Below, piece after piece: positions 1 to 8,643 of a stretch of DNA of 64,000 bases (position 1 is the stretch's first letter; each line of letters begins with the position of its first letter). A model generated the notes under the pieces. That model was not told the origin of the DNA. It saw nothing but the letters and a program-made list of their open reading frames with translations, and did not search any database. The stretch is from the NCBI RefSeq assembly GCF_000420745.1, contig NZ_ATVN01000002.1, forward strand, positions 62,001 to 126,000. Direction: 5' to 3'. The translations under genes were made by a program, and so were the position numbers. Origin of the DNA: Pseudorhodobacter ferrugineus DSM 5888 (GTDB taxonomy: Bacteria > Pseudomonadota > Alphaproteobacteria > Rhodobacterales > Rhodobacteraceae).

Positions 1-1338
1 ATGTATTCGGTGGTGGACGGGCGGTTTTTGCCCGACCGCTATATCGAAGGCACCTGCCCGAATTGCGGGTTTGAGTCTGCGCGCGGCGACCAGTGCGACA
101 ATTGCACCAAGCAGTTGGACCCTGTGGATTTGATAAACCCGCGGTCCACTGTTTCGGGGTCAACCGAGTTGGAGCTGCGCGACACCAAGCATTTGTATTT
201 GCGCCAGTCGGAAATGAAGGGTGCGTTGTCGGAGTGGATCGAGAGTAAGGCCGATTGGCCGATTTTGACGACATCCATTGCCAAGAAATGGCTGAATGAT
301 GGCGACGGGTTGCAAGACCGTGGCATCACGCGCGATCTGAAATGGGGGGTGCCTGCGCAGTTTGAAGGTGCGCCTTGGGCGGGGATGGAGGGCAAGGTTT
401 TCTATGTCTGGTTCGATGCACCCATCGAATATATCGCCTGCGCGCAGGAATGGGCGGCGGCCACGGGGGGCGATTGGGAGCGCTGGTGGCGGACCGACAA
501 GGGCGCGGAGGACGTGACCTATACCCAGTTTATGGGCAAGGATAACGTGCCGTTTCATACGCTTAGCTTTCCGGCGACCATCTTGGGGTCGGATGAGCCG
601 TGGAAGCTGGTCGATTACATCAAGTCGTTTAACTATCTGAACTATGACGGCGGGCAGTTTTCCACCTCTCGCGGGCGGGGGGTGTTTATGGACCAAGCCT
701 TGGGGCTGTTGCCTGCCGATTACTGGCGCTGGTGGTTGCTATCCCACGCGCCGGAATCTTCGGATGCCGAGTTTACGTGGGAGAATTTCCAGCAATCGGC
801 CAATAAGGATTTGGCGGATGTGTTGGGGAACCTTGTTTCGCGTGTGACGAAATTCTGCCGGTCAAAATTTGGCGAAGTGGTGCCCGAAGGCGGCGACTGG
901 GGCGTGGCCGAGGACGCGCTGATTGCCGAGATCGAGGGGCGTCTGCGCGCCTATGAAGGGTTCATGGAGGCGATGGAGGTGCGCAAAGCGGCGATCGAGC
1001 TGCGCAGCATTTGGGTGGCCGGCAACGAGTATTTGCAGGCTGCCGCCCCCTGGACCGTGGTGAAAACCGACCCCGCACAGGCGGCGGCGCAAATTCGTTT
1101 GGCGCTGAACCTGATCCGGATTTACGCCGTAATTTCGCAACCCTTTATCCCAGCCGCTGCCGCGTCGATGATGGCGGGGATGAAAACCGACGATTGGACT
1201 TGGCCAACCGATGTGCGGGCCGCGTTGGGCGCGTTGCCCGTGGGCCATGTGTTCGAGGTGCCCGAGGTGCTGTTCCGCAAGATCACGGATGAGGAACGGG
1301 TGGACTGGGCCGCGCGGTTTGCGGGGGTGCGGGACTAG
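1..1338 (+). CDS. metG: Methionyl-tRNA synthetase, 3' part (5' end outside window)
   Basis: Class I aminoacyl-tRNA synthetase that charges initiator and elongator tRNA with methionine in the cytoplasm. The window opens inside the gene: 445 residues remain and the HIGH-motif end is missing. Near the start is the zinc knuckle with two CxxC pairs (CPNC and CDNC, about residues 19-36). The KMSKS loop appears as the variant FSTSRGRG at about residue 220. The C-terminal half has the alpha-helical anticodon-binding domain. There is no C-terminal tRNA-binding (EMAP-like) extension, as in other short alphaproteobacterial MetG. The first ATG of the window is internal, not a true start. Confidence 0.95.
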   Translation: MYSVVDGRFLPDRYIEGTCPNCGFESARGDQCDNCTKQLDPVDLINPRSTVSGSTELELRDTKHLYLRQSEMKGALSEWIESKADWPILTTSIAKKWLNDGDGLQDRGITRDLKWGVPAQFEGAPWAGMEGKVFYVWFDAPIEYIACAQEWAAATGGDWERWWRTDKGAEDVTYTQFMGKDNVPFHTLSFPATILGSDEPWKLVDYIKSFNYLNYDGGQFSTSRGRGVFMDQALGLLPADYWRWWLLSHAPESSDAEFTWENFQQSANKDLADVLGNLVSRVTKFCRSKFGEVVPEGGDWGVAEDALIAEIEGRLRAYEGFMEAMEVRKAAIELRSIWVAGNEYLQAAAPWTVVKTDPAQAAAQIRLALNLIRIYAVISQPFIPAAAASMMAGMKTDDWTWPTDVRAALGALPVGHVFEVPEVLFRKITDEERVDWAARFAGVRD

Positions 1339-1388
1339 GGCCGCCTTTTATCAGACGAATCGCGCATGCCGTGGGGACTTGGAACGCG

Positions 1389-1754
1389 TCATTCAAGCTG
1401 GATGATCACCGCTTCAAAATCCTCAGTGCTGGTTACCTGCGCTTGGTGCCCTTTGCCGTGACAGTCCTCCATATGCCAAACATCACTGAGGCCCATATCG
1501 CGGGCCTCGCCGTCGCTTGCGGTCACGTGTACGCGACCGGCCACGGAAATTGGCTTTTGCGGCACAGGTGTGGGGTGAATAGGTTCATTCCACCCGGCGC
1601 GAAGCCGCAGAAACATCATTTGCTTGGCTGTTTCCGGCTCTGAAATTTCAATGGCCTGTACAGGTGGGGCAAAGACACGCTCTGTCATGTCCACCCTTAC
1701 GTCTTGCCAACGGCTGTCACCCGCCGAATCTGCATAAAGCCTTTGAAACTTCAT
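1389..1754 (-). CDS. Small single-domain cupin protein
   Basis: A 121-residue cytosolic protein without signal peptide. The C-terminal half has cupin beta-barrel character (GRVHVTASDGEARDMGLSDV, then an HGKGH stretch), and its sequence resembles small cupins common next to Rhodobacterales metabolic genes. Substrate and metal are unknown. I chose ATG 1754 (MKFQRLYADS); the open frame runs 22 codons further upstream, but that part overlaps the tail of the broken SnoaL-like gene. It lies 28 bases downstream of that gene on the same strand, so the two were probably co-transcribed. Confidence 0.7.
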   Translation of the reverse strand: MKFQRLYADSAGDSRWQDVRVDMTERVFAPPVQAIEISEPETAKQMMFLRLRAGWNEPIHPTPVPQKPISVAGRVHVTASDGEARDMGLSDVWHMEDCHGKGHQAQVTSTEDFEAVIIQLE

Positions 1755-1782
1755 AACCAAACCTTTCCTGTGCGACGTGCGC

Positions 1783-2179
1783 TCAGCTTCGCGACGCTTG
1801 TTTCGCGTAATCGACCGCATCGAACCATCCGCGCGAGGCCTTGATTTTCAGGTCAGGCCCAATCTCCCATTATTCCCATCCCCTTATGTTTAACGGGGGG
1901 GCCCGTTGCCGCGTCATGGCCTGTAAAGGTCCAGACATAAACGGCATGGTTTTCAGACAGACGTATATCATCGCAGGTCAGTGATAGATCGGGGACATCG
2001 GCATAAAACCCTGCGGCCATATCCGCCACGCGGGCGCTGCCCGACCACGGGTCACCATTGTTGATTATGATTTCTCTATCCTGAGCGTAAAAAGACGCAA
2101 CAGCGTTAGAAGAAAGAGAATTCCATGCTTTGGTATATGCCTGCGCCATATCGGCGACAGCTTGGGCTGAACGCGTCAT
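1783..2179 (-). pseudogene. SnoaL-like (NTF2-fold) protein, frameshifted and with a nonsense codon
   Basis: The first 96 or so residues (MTRSAQAVADMAQAY onward, with FYAQDREIIINNGDPWSG and VYVWTFTGHDA) match SnoaL/NTF2-like polyketide-cyclase-fold proteins, which usually end in a conserved WFDA-x-x-YA tail. Here the start frame runs into a TGA at 1853-1855. The expected tail (SRGWFDAVDYAKQASRS, stop 1783-1785) lies in the +1 frame. Removing one base near 1890 joins the halves as VKIRGWE, but a TAA at 1870-1872 then follows where a second Glu codon would fit. Two independent lesions make this a pseudogene. The gene follows mnmH and precedes the cupin gene on the same strand. Confidence 0.8.
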
Positions 2180-2273
2180 GGATTATTCCTGAAATGTGCG
2201 AATACAATGAGTTCAGCATCACCCATGCGGTCCAATTTGTCCAGTATCGTGTCGGATGCAGGAAAAGGTTGGA

Positions 2274-3326
2274 TCAGCGGATGTCTTGCACCCGCACAGC
2301 CAGCCTATCTGCAAGCCGTTCCAGTGCGGCATCGTTCAGGCTGTCGGTTTCAAAGGCCTGCACCCCGTGTTCCAGCCGGGCGCGGTGTTTGTCATAGCGG
2401 GGGTCGTAGTGTTCGGCCATTAGGCTGGCGGCGAGGGATTCAAACGCGCCCGTTGCCGCCATACCTTGCCACGTAGCGATTTGATCGGCGGAATGGGCGG
2501 CGCGCAGGCGGTCGATGACAGCGGCAAGGCGGGCTGTATCCGATACCAAATCGGCATAGGCGGTGACCAAATATCGCGCGCGGGCGGTGACGGGGGCCAC
2601 AATTTCCAGCCGTTTGGCCGCCGCCATCGCCTTCCACAGCATCGGCGGCAGGCGGCAATTGCCAACTTTGGAACTTTCCGCCTCGACGACCACCACGCGG
2701 GTCGGGTCCAACTGGCTGATCGCGGCGGCAAGGGCGGATTCGAACGCCTTTTGGCTGGGTTGGCCGCCCGGCATGGCGCCAAACAGGCTGCCACGGTGAT
2801 GGGCCAGCCCTTCCAGATCCAGTACTTGCACATCGCGCGCGGCCAAGCGGTGCAACAAGTCGGTTTTGGCCGAACCTGTGTTGCCATCCAGCAAAACGAC
2901 GGGGCAGGGAAAGGGCGTGTCATAAAGGGCGGTTGCGACCAGCGCGCGGTAGGCTTTGTAGCCACCATCGATCAGGTCAACCCGCCAGCCGATTTGGGAC
3001 AGGATTGACGCGAAAGACCCTGACCTTTGCCCGCCGCGCCAGCAATAGACCAAGGGTTGCCAGCCGCCCGGCTTGTCGGCCAGCGCCCCTTGCAAATGGC
3101 GCGCCGCATTGGCGGCCACAAGGGCGGCCCCGATTTTGCGGGCGCGAAACGGGCTGTCTTGCTTGTAAATCGTGCCAACCTGCGCGCGTTCGGCATTGTC
3201 CAGCACGGGCAGGTTTATTGCGCCGGGGATATGATCTTCGTCAAACTCGTCAGGGCTGCGCACATCAATGATGTCGTCAAAGCCAAGGGCTGCAATCTGC
3301 GCAAGAGAGGTGAGGGTTAGGGCCAT
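2274..3326 (-). CDS. mnmH: tRNA 2-selenouridine synthase
   Basis: MnmH (SelU/YbbB) exchanges sulfur of 2-thiouridine at the tRNA wobble position for selenium via a geranylated intermediate, using selenophosphate. The 350-residue length is typical. An N-terminal rhodanese domain (about residues 1-125) carries the active-site loop YCWRGGQRS with its Cys. It is followed by a P-loop ATPase-like domain starting at LLDGNTGSAKT (about residue 145), the layout special to this family. No selD or other selenium gene is visible, so the selenophosphate donor must be encoded elsewhere. ATG 3326 is the only start that keeps the whole rhodanese domain. Confidence 0.93.
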   Translation of the reverse strand: MALTLTSLAQIAALGFDDIIDVRSPDEFDEDHIPGAINLPVLDNAERAQVGTIYKQDSPFRARKIGAALVAANAARHLQGALADKPGGWQPLVYCWRGGQRSGSFASILSQIGWRVDLIDGGYKAYRALVATALYDTPFPCPVVLLDGNTGSAKTDLLHRLAARDVQVLDLEGLAHHRGSLFGAMPGGQPSQKAFESALAAAISQLDPTRVVVVEAESSKVGNCRLPPMLWKAMAAAKRLEIVAPVTARARYLVTAYADLVSDTARLAAVIDRLRAAHSADQIATWQGMAATGAFESLAASLMAEHYDPRYDKHRARLEHGVQAFETDSLNDAALERLADRLAVRVQDIR

Positions 3327-3398
3327 GATGCAGCCTCTCTACGCCAGTTGGTAGCGGGCCGAAAGCCACCATTGCGGGGCCGCGTGACCGTACTTGCA

Positions 3399-3420
3399 TT
3401 TCATCTTTGCAAAAATACTC
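3399..3420 (-). repeat. Interspersed repeat box, copy 1 (box only)
   Basis: On the minus strand, 26 bases after the argE stop, the sequence reads GAGTATTTTTG then CAAAGATGAAA. It matches boxes at 12882, 43722 and, more loosely, the box halves of the long elements at 40426, 47455 and 49546. The GC-rich hairpin half is absent here. Confidence 0.75.
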
Positions 3421-3446
3421 AAAAAAAGCGGCTGCAAAGCAAACGG

Positions 3447-4601
3447 TCAATACCCAGCTTCGCACCGCGCCAGCAACGCGTCCAGCATCGCCTCACACCG
3501 CGCCAGTTGGGCCAGTTCAACAAATTCATCCGGCATGTGCCCTTGGGCCATTGCGCCCGGGCCGCAAACCACGGTGGGCAGGCCAAGACGTTGGGCGAAC
3601 ATGCCGCCTTCGGTGCCGTAAGCGACTTTCAGATGCGCGTTGCCGCCGGTCAGGCCTTTGACAAAGCTGACCACATCGGCATCCGGTGCTGTGCCAAGGC
3701 CGGGGTAATCCCACAGACGCTCAATCTCAATCGCGGCTTCGGGGAAATCTGCGCGCAAGGGGGTGAGGATTTCCTTGGCCGCCGTTTCCAGTTGGGCGAT
3801 CAGGGTAGCGGGGTCATGGCCCGCAAGGGTGCGGATTTCCATGTCGATCACGCAGCTATGCGCGACCACATTCACCTGCACGCCGCCATTGATTTTGCCA
3901 AGGTGCAAGGTGGAATAGGGCACGTCATAATCGGGGTCGAACGGGCCATTGGCGGCCACATCGGCCTGCAACGCCCGCACCGCCGCGCCGAAATCCATCG
4001 CCAGATGGATCGCGTTCAGCGCCATGGGGGCCATCGAGGAATGGCCTGCGCGGCCTGTACAGGTTACGCGCAAGGCGACCTTGCCTTTGTGCCCGATCGC
4101 CGCCTCCATGCTGGTGGGTTCGCCGACGATGCACAGGCGGGGGCGCACGGGCCAATCGGCCATTGCGTCGATCATGGACCCGACACCGCGACAGCCGACT
4201 TCCTCATCATAAGACAGGGCCAAAATCAGCGGGACTTTCAAATCGCGTTTGGCGGCATCCAGCATGCACGCGATGGCGCAGGCGTCAAAGCCTTTCATAT
4301 CGGTGGTGCCGCGGCCATAAAGGCGGGTGCCGTCTTGGGTCAACGCGAACGGGGGCTTTGTCCATGTTTGCCCTTCGACGGGCACCACATCGACATGGCC
4401 GGACAGGACCACGCCCGGCACATCGCGGGGGCCAGCGATGGCAAACAGATTGGCCTTTGTTCCCGTTTCATCAAAGATCAGCGTGCTGTCGATGCCACCC
4501 TCTGCCAGCACCCCTTGGACAAAGCGCATGAGGGGGAGGTTGGTCATATGGCTGACGGTTTCAAAGGCGATCAGGCGGTCAAGGATGGCGCGCATTTGCA
4601 T
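3447..4601 (-). CDS. argE: Acetylornithine deacetylase
   Basis: M20-family zinc amidohydrolase that removes the acetyl group from N-acetylornithine in arginine synthesis. At 384 residues it has the usual length. Visible metal-site motifs are SGHVDVVP (about residue 77) with YGRGTTDMKG downstream (about 111) and SYDEEVGCRG (about 145), then the dimerisation domain (GRAGHSSMAP). The close relative succinyl-diaminopimelate desuccinylase (DapE) is possible, but the RGTTDMKG context and overall sequence favour ArgE. Start: ATG 4601, preceded by GGAGCC at about 9 bases; a second ATG two codons later is less well placed. Confidence 0.88.
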   Translation of the reverse strand: MQMRAILDRLIAFETVSHMTNLPLMRFVQGVLAEGGIDSTLIFDETGTKANLFAIAGPRDVPGVVLSGHVDVVPVEGQTWTKPPFALTQDGTRLYGRGTTDMKGFDACAIACMLDAAKRDLKVPLILALSYDEEVGCRGVGSMIDAMADWPVRPRLCIVGEPTSMEAAIGHKGKVALRVTCTGRAGHSSMAPMALNAIHLAMDFGAAVRALQADVAANGPFDPDYDVPYSTLHLGKINGGVQVNVVAHSCVIDMEIRTLAGHDPATLIAQLETAAKEILTPLRADFPEAAIEIERLWDYPGLGTAPDADVVSFVKGLTGGNAHLKVAYGTEGGMFAQRLGLPTVVCGPGAMAQGHMPDEFVELAQLARCEAMLDALLARCEAGY

Positions 4602-4668
4602 GGGTTGGCTCCGGTTTCATCACCTTTGGTGTAGCGTATGGGGGCACCGTTTGGCACCCCCAACTTGG

Positions 4669-7188
4669 CTATTCTTGTGCCCGCAACACTTGGGCCGGAC
4701 GGGCCGCAAGGGGCCGCCAGACAAAGACGAGGCCTGCAAGCAAGGTGGCCAGCACGCCGCCCACAACGATGGCAAAGGCAGAAACGGGTTCAAATACGAA
4801 ATCGGTTTCCATCACGAACCGCATCACCCCCCATGCGGCAAGGCCACCTGCGGCAATGGCCACCACGCCAGCAGCGGCCCCTGTCAAGGCGGCACGCAGG
4901 GCAAAGCTGCCCATGATTTGCGCACGGCTTGCCCCAAGGGTTTTCAGTATTGCCGCCTCATACACCCGTGCGCGTTCTCCTGCGGCAGCGGCCCCGATCA
5001 GCACCACGAATCCGGTCAGCAAGGTTGCGCCTGCGGCCCAAGCGGTGGCGGTGGCGATGGCGGTCAGCGCATCGGACACGCGGTTGATCGCATCGCGCAC
5101 CCGCACGGCGGTGATGTTGGGATAGGCGCCTGCGACATCGCGCAGCAGTTTCGCCTCGGACGCCTCATCGGCGTACACCGTGGCGATATGGGTGTGGGGC
5201 GCACCTGCCACGGCGGCGGGGTTCAGCATCATCACAAAACCCATGCCGCCGGTGGAAAAATCAACCTCGCGAAAGCTGGTGATCGTGGCGTCGATGTCGC
5301 GGCCAAGGATGTTGACGGTCATCGTATCGCCGAGTTTCAGGCCAATCTCATCCGCTTCTTCCTGCGCAAAGGACAGTTGCGGTGGGCCTGTGTAATCGGC
5401 GGCCCAAAAGGTGCCGCCTGTCAGCTTGGTGCCGTCCGGCACGGTGGCTGCATAGGTCACACCACGGTCGCCGCGCACGACCCAATGTTCGCCAGCAACC
5501 TCGCGCGCATCTGTGCCGTTAATTTTGGTTACCACGCCGCGTAGCATGGGGGCTGTATCAACCTTTGTGACGCCCGGTTCGGCGGTGCTGCGGGTGATGA
5601 AGCCGTCGATCTGGTCATTCTGGATATCGACGAAAAAATACGATGGCGCGATGGCAGGTAAATCGCGGTCAATTGCGGCGCGCAGGTTGGCGTCAATTTG
5701 GCCCACGGCGGCAAGGACGGTCAGGCCGAGGCCGAGGGAAAGGATGACCGAGGCCGCCTCATCCTTTGGGCCACCGATGGCGGCAAGGGCTGCGCGCAGG
5801 CCAACGCGGCCACGGGCGATCCGAGAGCGGGCCAGCGCACGGGCGCCAAGGCGCAGGCCATAGGCGGTTGCGAGCAAGATTGCGAGTGCTGTAACGATGC
5901 CTGCCGCCGACCAAAGGGCAAGGAAGGCCAGCCCCGACAGCCATGCTGCCCCGCCGATCAGCAAGGTGACAAGCACCGCAAGCGCCAGCCAATGCACCCA
6001 ATTGGGCCAAGCAACACGGCCCGCGCCGCCACGATAGAGCACCGCCGCGCGGACGTTTTGCACACGGGCCAGCGGCCAGATGGTGAACAAAAGGGCGGTG
6101 ACGATGCCGTAAAACGCTGCCTCAAACAGTGGTGCGGGATAAAGGCCGAAGGCGACGGGGAAGGGGAGGGAGGCCTTGATAAGGGGCGAGAGTGCGAGGG
6201 GCACGCCGGCCCCGAGGATCAGGCCAAGGGTGACGCCGAGCAAGGTCAGCACACCGATCTGGATCAGGTAGGTTTGAAAGATCATCCGGCCGCTGGCGCC
6301 GAGGGTTTTCAGCGTGGCGATGGTGGCGATTTTGCCGTCGAGATAGGCGCGCACGGCGGCGGAGACACCGACCCCGCCCACGGCAAGGCCTGCAAGGCCG
6401 ACCAGCACCAGAAATGACCCGATCCGTTCGACAAAACGGGCGACGCCGGGGGTGGCGCGGCGACTGTCGGACCACCGCAAGCCCTTGTCACGGAAGGCTG
6501 TTTCGGCACGGGTTTTGGCGGATTCTAGGTCGGTATCTGCGGGCAGCAGCAGGCGGTATTGCGATTCAAACAGGCTGCCCGCGCCGATCAGGCCGGAATT
6601 GGCAAGGCCCGTAGTGGGCACGATGGTGCGGGGGCCAAGGCCGAAACCGCCTGTGGCGCTGTCGGGTTCTTTGACCAGAACGGCAGACAAGTGGAAACTT
6701 TGGGTGCCCATTTTGAAGCTGTCGCCAAGGGCAAGGCCCAAGCGGTCAACCAGCACACGGTCCATCACCGCACCCGGCAGATCGTTTTGGGTGGACAGTG
6801 CATCGGCCAGCGGAATGGCGGGGTCAAGCTCGACGCTGCCGATCAGGGGATAGGCGCTGTCGACCGCTTTGACCTGGGTCAGCGCGCGGTCGTCGCCGAC
6901 CACGGCCATAGAGCGAAAGTCGATGATTTCGGATGTCGCGGTGGCCAGATTATCCATAAAGGCGCGCTCATCGGGGGTGGCGGTGCGGTAGGTAAACTCC
7001 ATCTGCGCATCGCCGCCCAAAAGGGACGCGCCTTGTTGTTCCAAGCCGCCTTCAATCGCCGCGCGGACCATGCCCACGGCGGCGATTGCGGCCACGCCAA
7101 GCGCAAGGCAGGCAAGGAAGACGCGAAAGCCCTTGAGGCCGCCGCGCAATTCACGGCGGGCGAGTTTGGCGGCGAGACGCAGGCTCAT
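4669..7188 (-). CDS. ABC transporter permease, FtsX/YbbP-like
   Basis: An 839-residue inner-membrane protein with one N-terminal transmembrane helix, a large periplasmic domain, a central block of helices (about residues 255-500), a second periplasmic domain and a C-terminal FtsX-like helix set (about 700-830). This is the double-FtsX layout of E. coli YbbP and related export or lipid-release permeases. It overlaps the ATPase gene by ATGA at 7185-7188, so the two form one transporter. The adjacent divergent esterase repeats the E. coli ybbP-ybbA/tesA neighbourhood. The substrate is not established in the family. Confidence 0.9.
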   Translation of the reverse strand: MSLRLAAKLARRELRGGLKGFRVFLACLALGVAAIAAVGMVRAAIEGGLEQQGASLLGGDAQMEFTYRTATPDERAFMDNLATATSEIIDFRSMAVVGDDRALTQVKAVDSAYPLIGSVELDPAIPLADALSTQNDLPGAVMDRVLVDRLGLALGDSFKMGTQSFHLSAVLVKEPDSATGGFGLGPRTIVPTTGLANSGLIGAGSLFESQYRLLLPADTDLESAKTRAETAFRDKGLRWSDSRRATPGVARFVERIGSFLVLVGLAGLAVGGVGVSAAVRAYLDGKIATIATLKTLGASGRMIFQTYLIQIGVLTLLGVTLGLILGAGVPLALSPLIKASLPFPVAFGLYPAPLFEAAFYGIVTALLFTIWPLARVQNVRAAVLYRGGAGRVAWPNWVHWLALAVLVTLLIGGAAWLSGLAFLALWSAAGIVTALAILLATAYGLRLGARALARSRIARGRVGLRAALAAIGGPKDEAASVILSLGLGLTVLAAVGQIDANLRAAIDRDLPAIAPSYFFVDIQNDQIDGFITRSTAEPGVTKVDTAPMLRGVVTKINGTDAREVAGEHWVVRGDRGVTYAATVPDGTKLTGGTFWAADYTGPPQLSFAQEEADEIGLKLGDTMTVNILGRDIDATITSFREVDFSTGGMGFVMMLNPAAVAGAPHTHIATVYADEASEAKLLRDVAGAYPNITAVRVRDAINRVSDALTAIATATAWAAGATLLTGFVVLIGAAAAGERARVYEAAILKTLGASRAQIMGSFALRAALTGAAAGVVAIAAGGLAAWGVMRFVMETDFVFEPVSAFAIVVGGVLATLLAGLVFVWRPLAARPAQVLRAQE

Positions 7189-7883
7189 GCGGCACCTTTT
7201 TCGGCTTCGGCTTCGGTGTCGATTTTTCCGTCTTTCAGGCGGATGATGCGAGAGCAGCGCTGGGCCAATTCGGGGGCATGGGTGACCATGATCAAGGTGG
7301 CATCATGGCGGTCGCGCAGGCCAAACAGCAGGTCCATGATCGCGGCACCGTTTTTGCCGTCAAGGTTGCCGGTGGGTTCATCGGCCAGCAAAATCGCGGG
7401 GCGGGGGGCTGCGGCGCGGGCAAGGGCCACGCGTTGTTGTTCGCCACCTGAAAGCTGGCTGGGGTAATGATCCATCCGCGTGCCAAGGCCAACGGTTTCC
7501 AGTTCGGCCTGCGCGCGGGTAAAGGCATCTTGCACGCCGCCCAGTTCCAAGGGAAGGGCCACGTTTTCCAGCGCGGTCATTGTGGGGATAAGGTGGAAAG
7601 ATTGAAACACCACCCCCATATGATCCCTACGAAAGCGCGCAAGTTGGTCTTCGTCCATCGCGGTCATGTCATGGCCAAGGGCGTGGACAGTGCCCGAGCT
7701 GGCCCGTTCCAGCCCGCCCATGACCATAAGGAGAGACGATTTGCCCGACCCCGAAGGCCCGATCAGCCCCAAACTTTCACCGCGCTGGACGTTCAGTGTG
7801 ATCCCGCGCAAAATGGAAACGGGGCCTGCATTGCCCGCAAGCGTAAGCGCTGCGTTGTTCAGCGCCAGAATAGGTGTCGTCAT
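7185..7883 (-). CDS. ABC transporter ATP-binding protein, LolD/YbbA-like
   Basis: A 232-residue ATPase partner of the FtsX-like permease. It contains the Walker A motif GPSGSGKSS, the Q-loop in VFQSFHLIP, the signature LSGGEQQRVALARA, and Walker B ILLADEPTGNLD, all typical of the MacB/LolD/FtsE export class. ATG 7883 (MTTPILALNN) is chosen; the open frame continues upstream without a plausible start. The start codon overlaps by two bases the ATG of the divergent esterase gene (CATG at 7881-7884), so the 5' leaders of the two genes overlap. Confidence 0.93.
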   Translation of the reverse strand: MTTPILALNNAALTLAGNAGPVSILRGITLNVQRGESLGLIGPSGSGKSSLLMVMGGLERASSGTVHALGHDMTAMDEDQLARFRRDHMGVVFQSFHLIPTMTALENVALPLELGGVQDAFTRAQAELETVGLGTRMDHYPSQLSGGEQQRVALARAAAPRPAILLADEPTGNLDGKNGAAIMDLLFGLRDRHDATLIMVTHAPELAQRCSRIIRLKDGKIDTEAEAEKGAA

Positions 7884-8577
7884 GAAATCTGCCCTTTGGT
7901 CTTTTTGTCTTACCCTTGGATATGGGGCGGCGCGGGGGATCCGCAATGTTGTTTTTACGACTGTTGTCGGGATTTCCGCCGTTATGGGGGCAAATGCGCA
8001 GGATATGCCAAAGGTTTTGGCGCTGGGGGACAGTTTAACAGCAGGGTACGGTTTGGTGCCCGAAGACGGGTTCGTGCCGCAGTTGACCGCTTGGCTGGCC
8101 GAGAATGGTGCGGCGGTTGAGGTTATTAATGCCGGCGTTTCCGGGGATACGACAGCGGGGGGGGCCGCGCGGCTGGACTGGTCGCTGGCGGGCGGGGCCG
8201 ATGCGATGATCGTAAGTTTGGGTGGTAATGATATGCTGCGCGGTTTGCCCCCTGCGCAAGCGCGTGCGAATTTGACGCAGATTTTAGAGGCGGCGCGCGG
8301 GCGGGATTTGCCTGTTTTGTTGGTGGGAATGTTGGCACCCGGGAATTTTGGGGCCGATTATAAGACTGAATTCGACGCGATTTACCCTGATCTGGCTGCC
8401 GAATATGGGGCGCTGTTGTTGCCAGCGTATTTCGCGCCGATTGCGACGTCGGATTTGGCGCTGGACCCTGCGTTCATGCAACCCGATGGCATTCACCCGA
8501 ACCGTGAGGGCGTTGCAAAGATTGTTGCTGCGATGGGGCCTGTGGTGTTGGACTTGCTGGCGCAAGTGAAAGACTGA
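7882..8577 (+). CDS. tesA: Periplasmic GDSL esterase / arylesterase, TesA type
   Basis: SGNH-fold serine hydrolase related to E. coli TesA (thioesterase I / lysophospholipase L1). It has an N-terminal signal peptide of about 40 residues ending near ANAQ, then block I ALGDSLTAGYG (nucleophile Ser), an oxyanion Gly in NAGVSGDTT, Asn in SLGGNDMLRG, and the Asp/His pair in DGIHPN. All catalytic residues are present, and the 231-residue length fits. Start ATG 7882 is internal to a longer open frame but places the signal peptide correctly. It is divergent from the LolD/YbbA-like gene, as in E. coli. Confidence 0.9.
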   Translation: MKSALWSFCLTLGYGAARGIRNVVFTTVVGISAVMGANAQDMPKVLALGDSLTAGYGLVPEDGFVPQLTAWLAENGAAVEVINAGVSGDTTAGGAARLDWSLAGGADAMIVSLGGNDMLRGLPPAQARANLTQILEAARGRDLPVLLVGMLAPGNFGADYKTEFDAIYPDLAAEYGALLLPAYFAPIATSDLALDPAFMQPDGIHPNREGVAKIVAAMGPVVLDLLAQVKD

Positions 8578-8643
8578 TCTGAGGCTTGCTGCAGCGCCAA
8601 AGTTGGGCAACAAGTTGGTATACCATTTTTACGCGAGGGCCGC

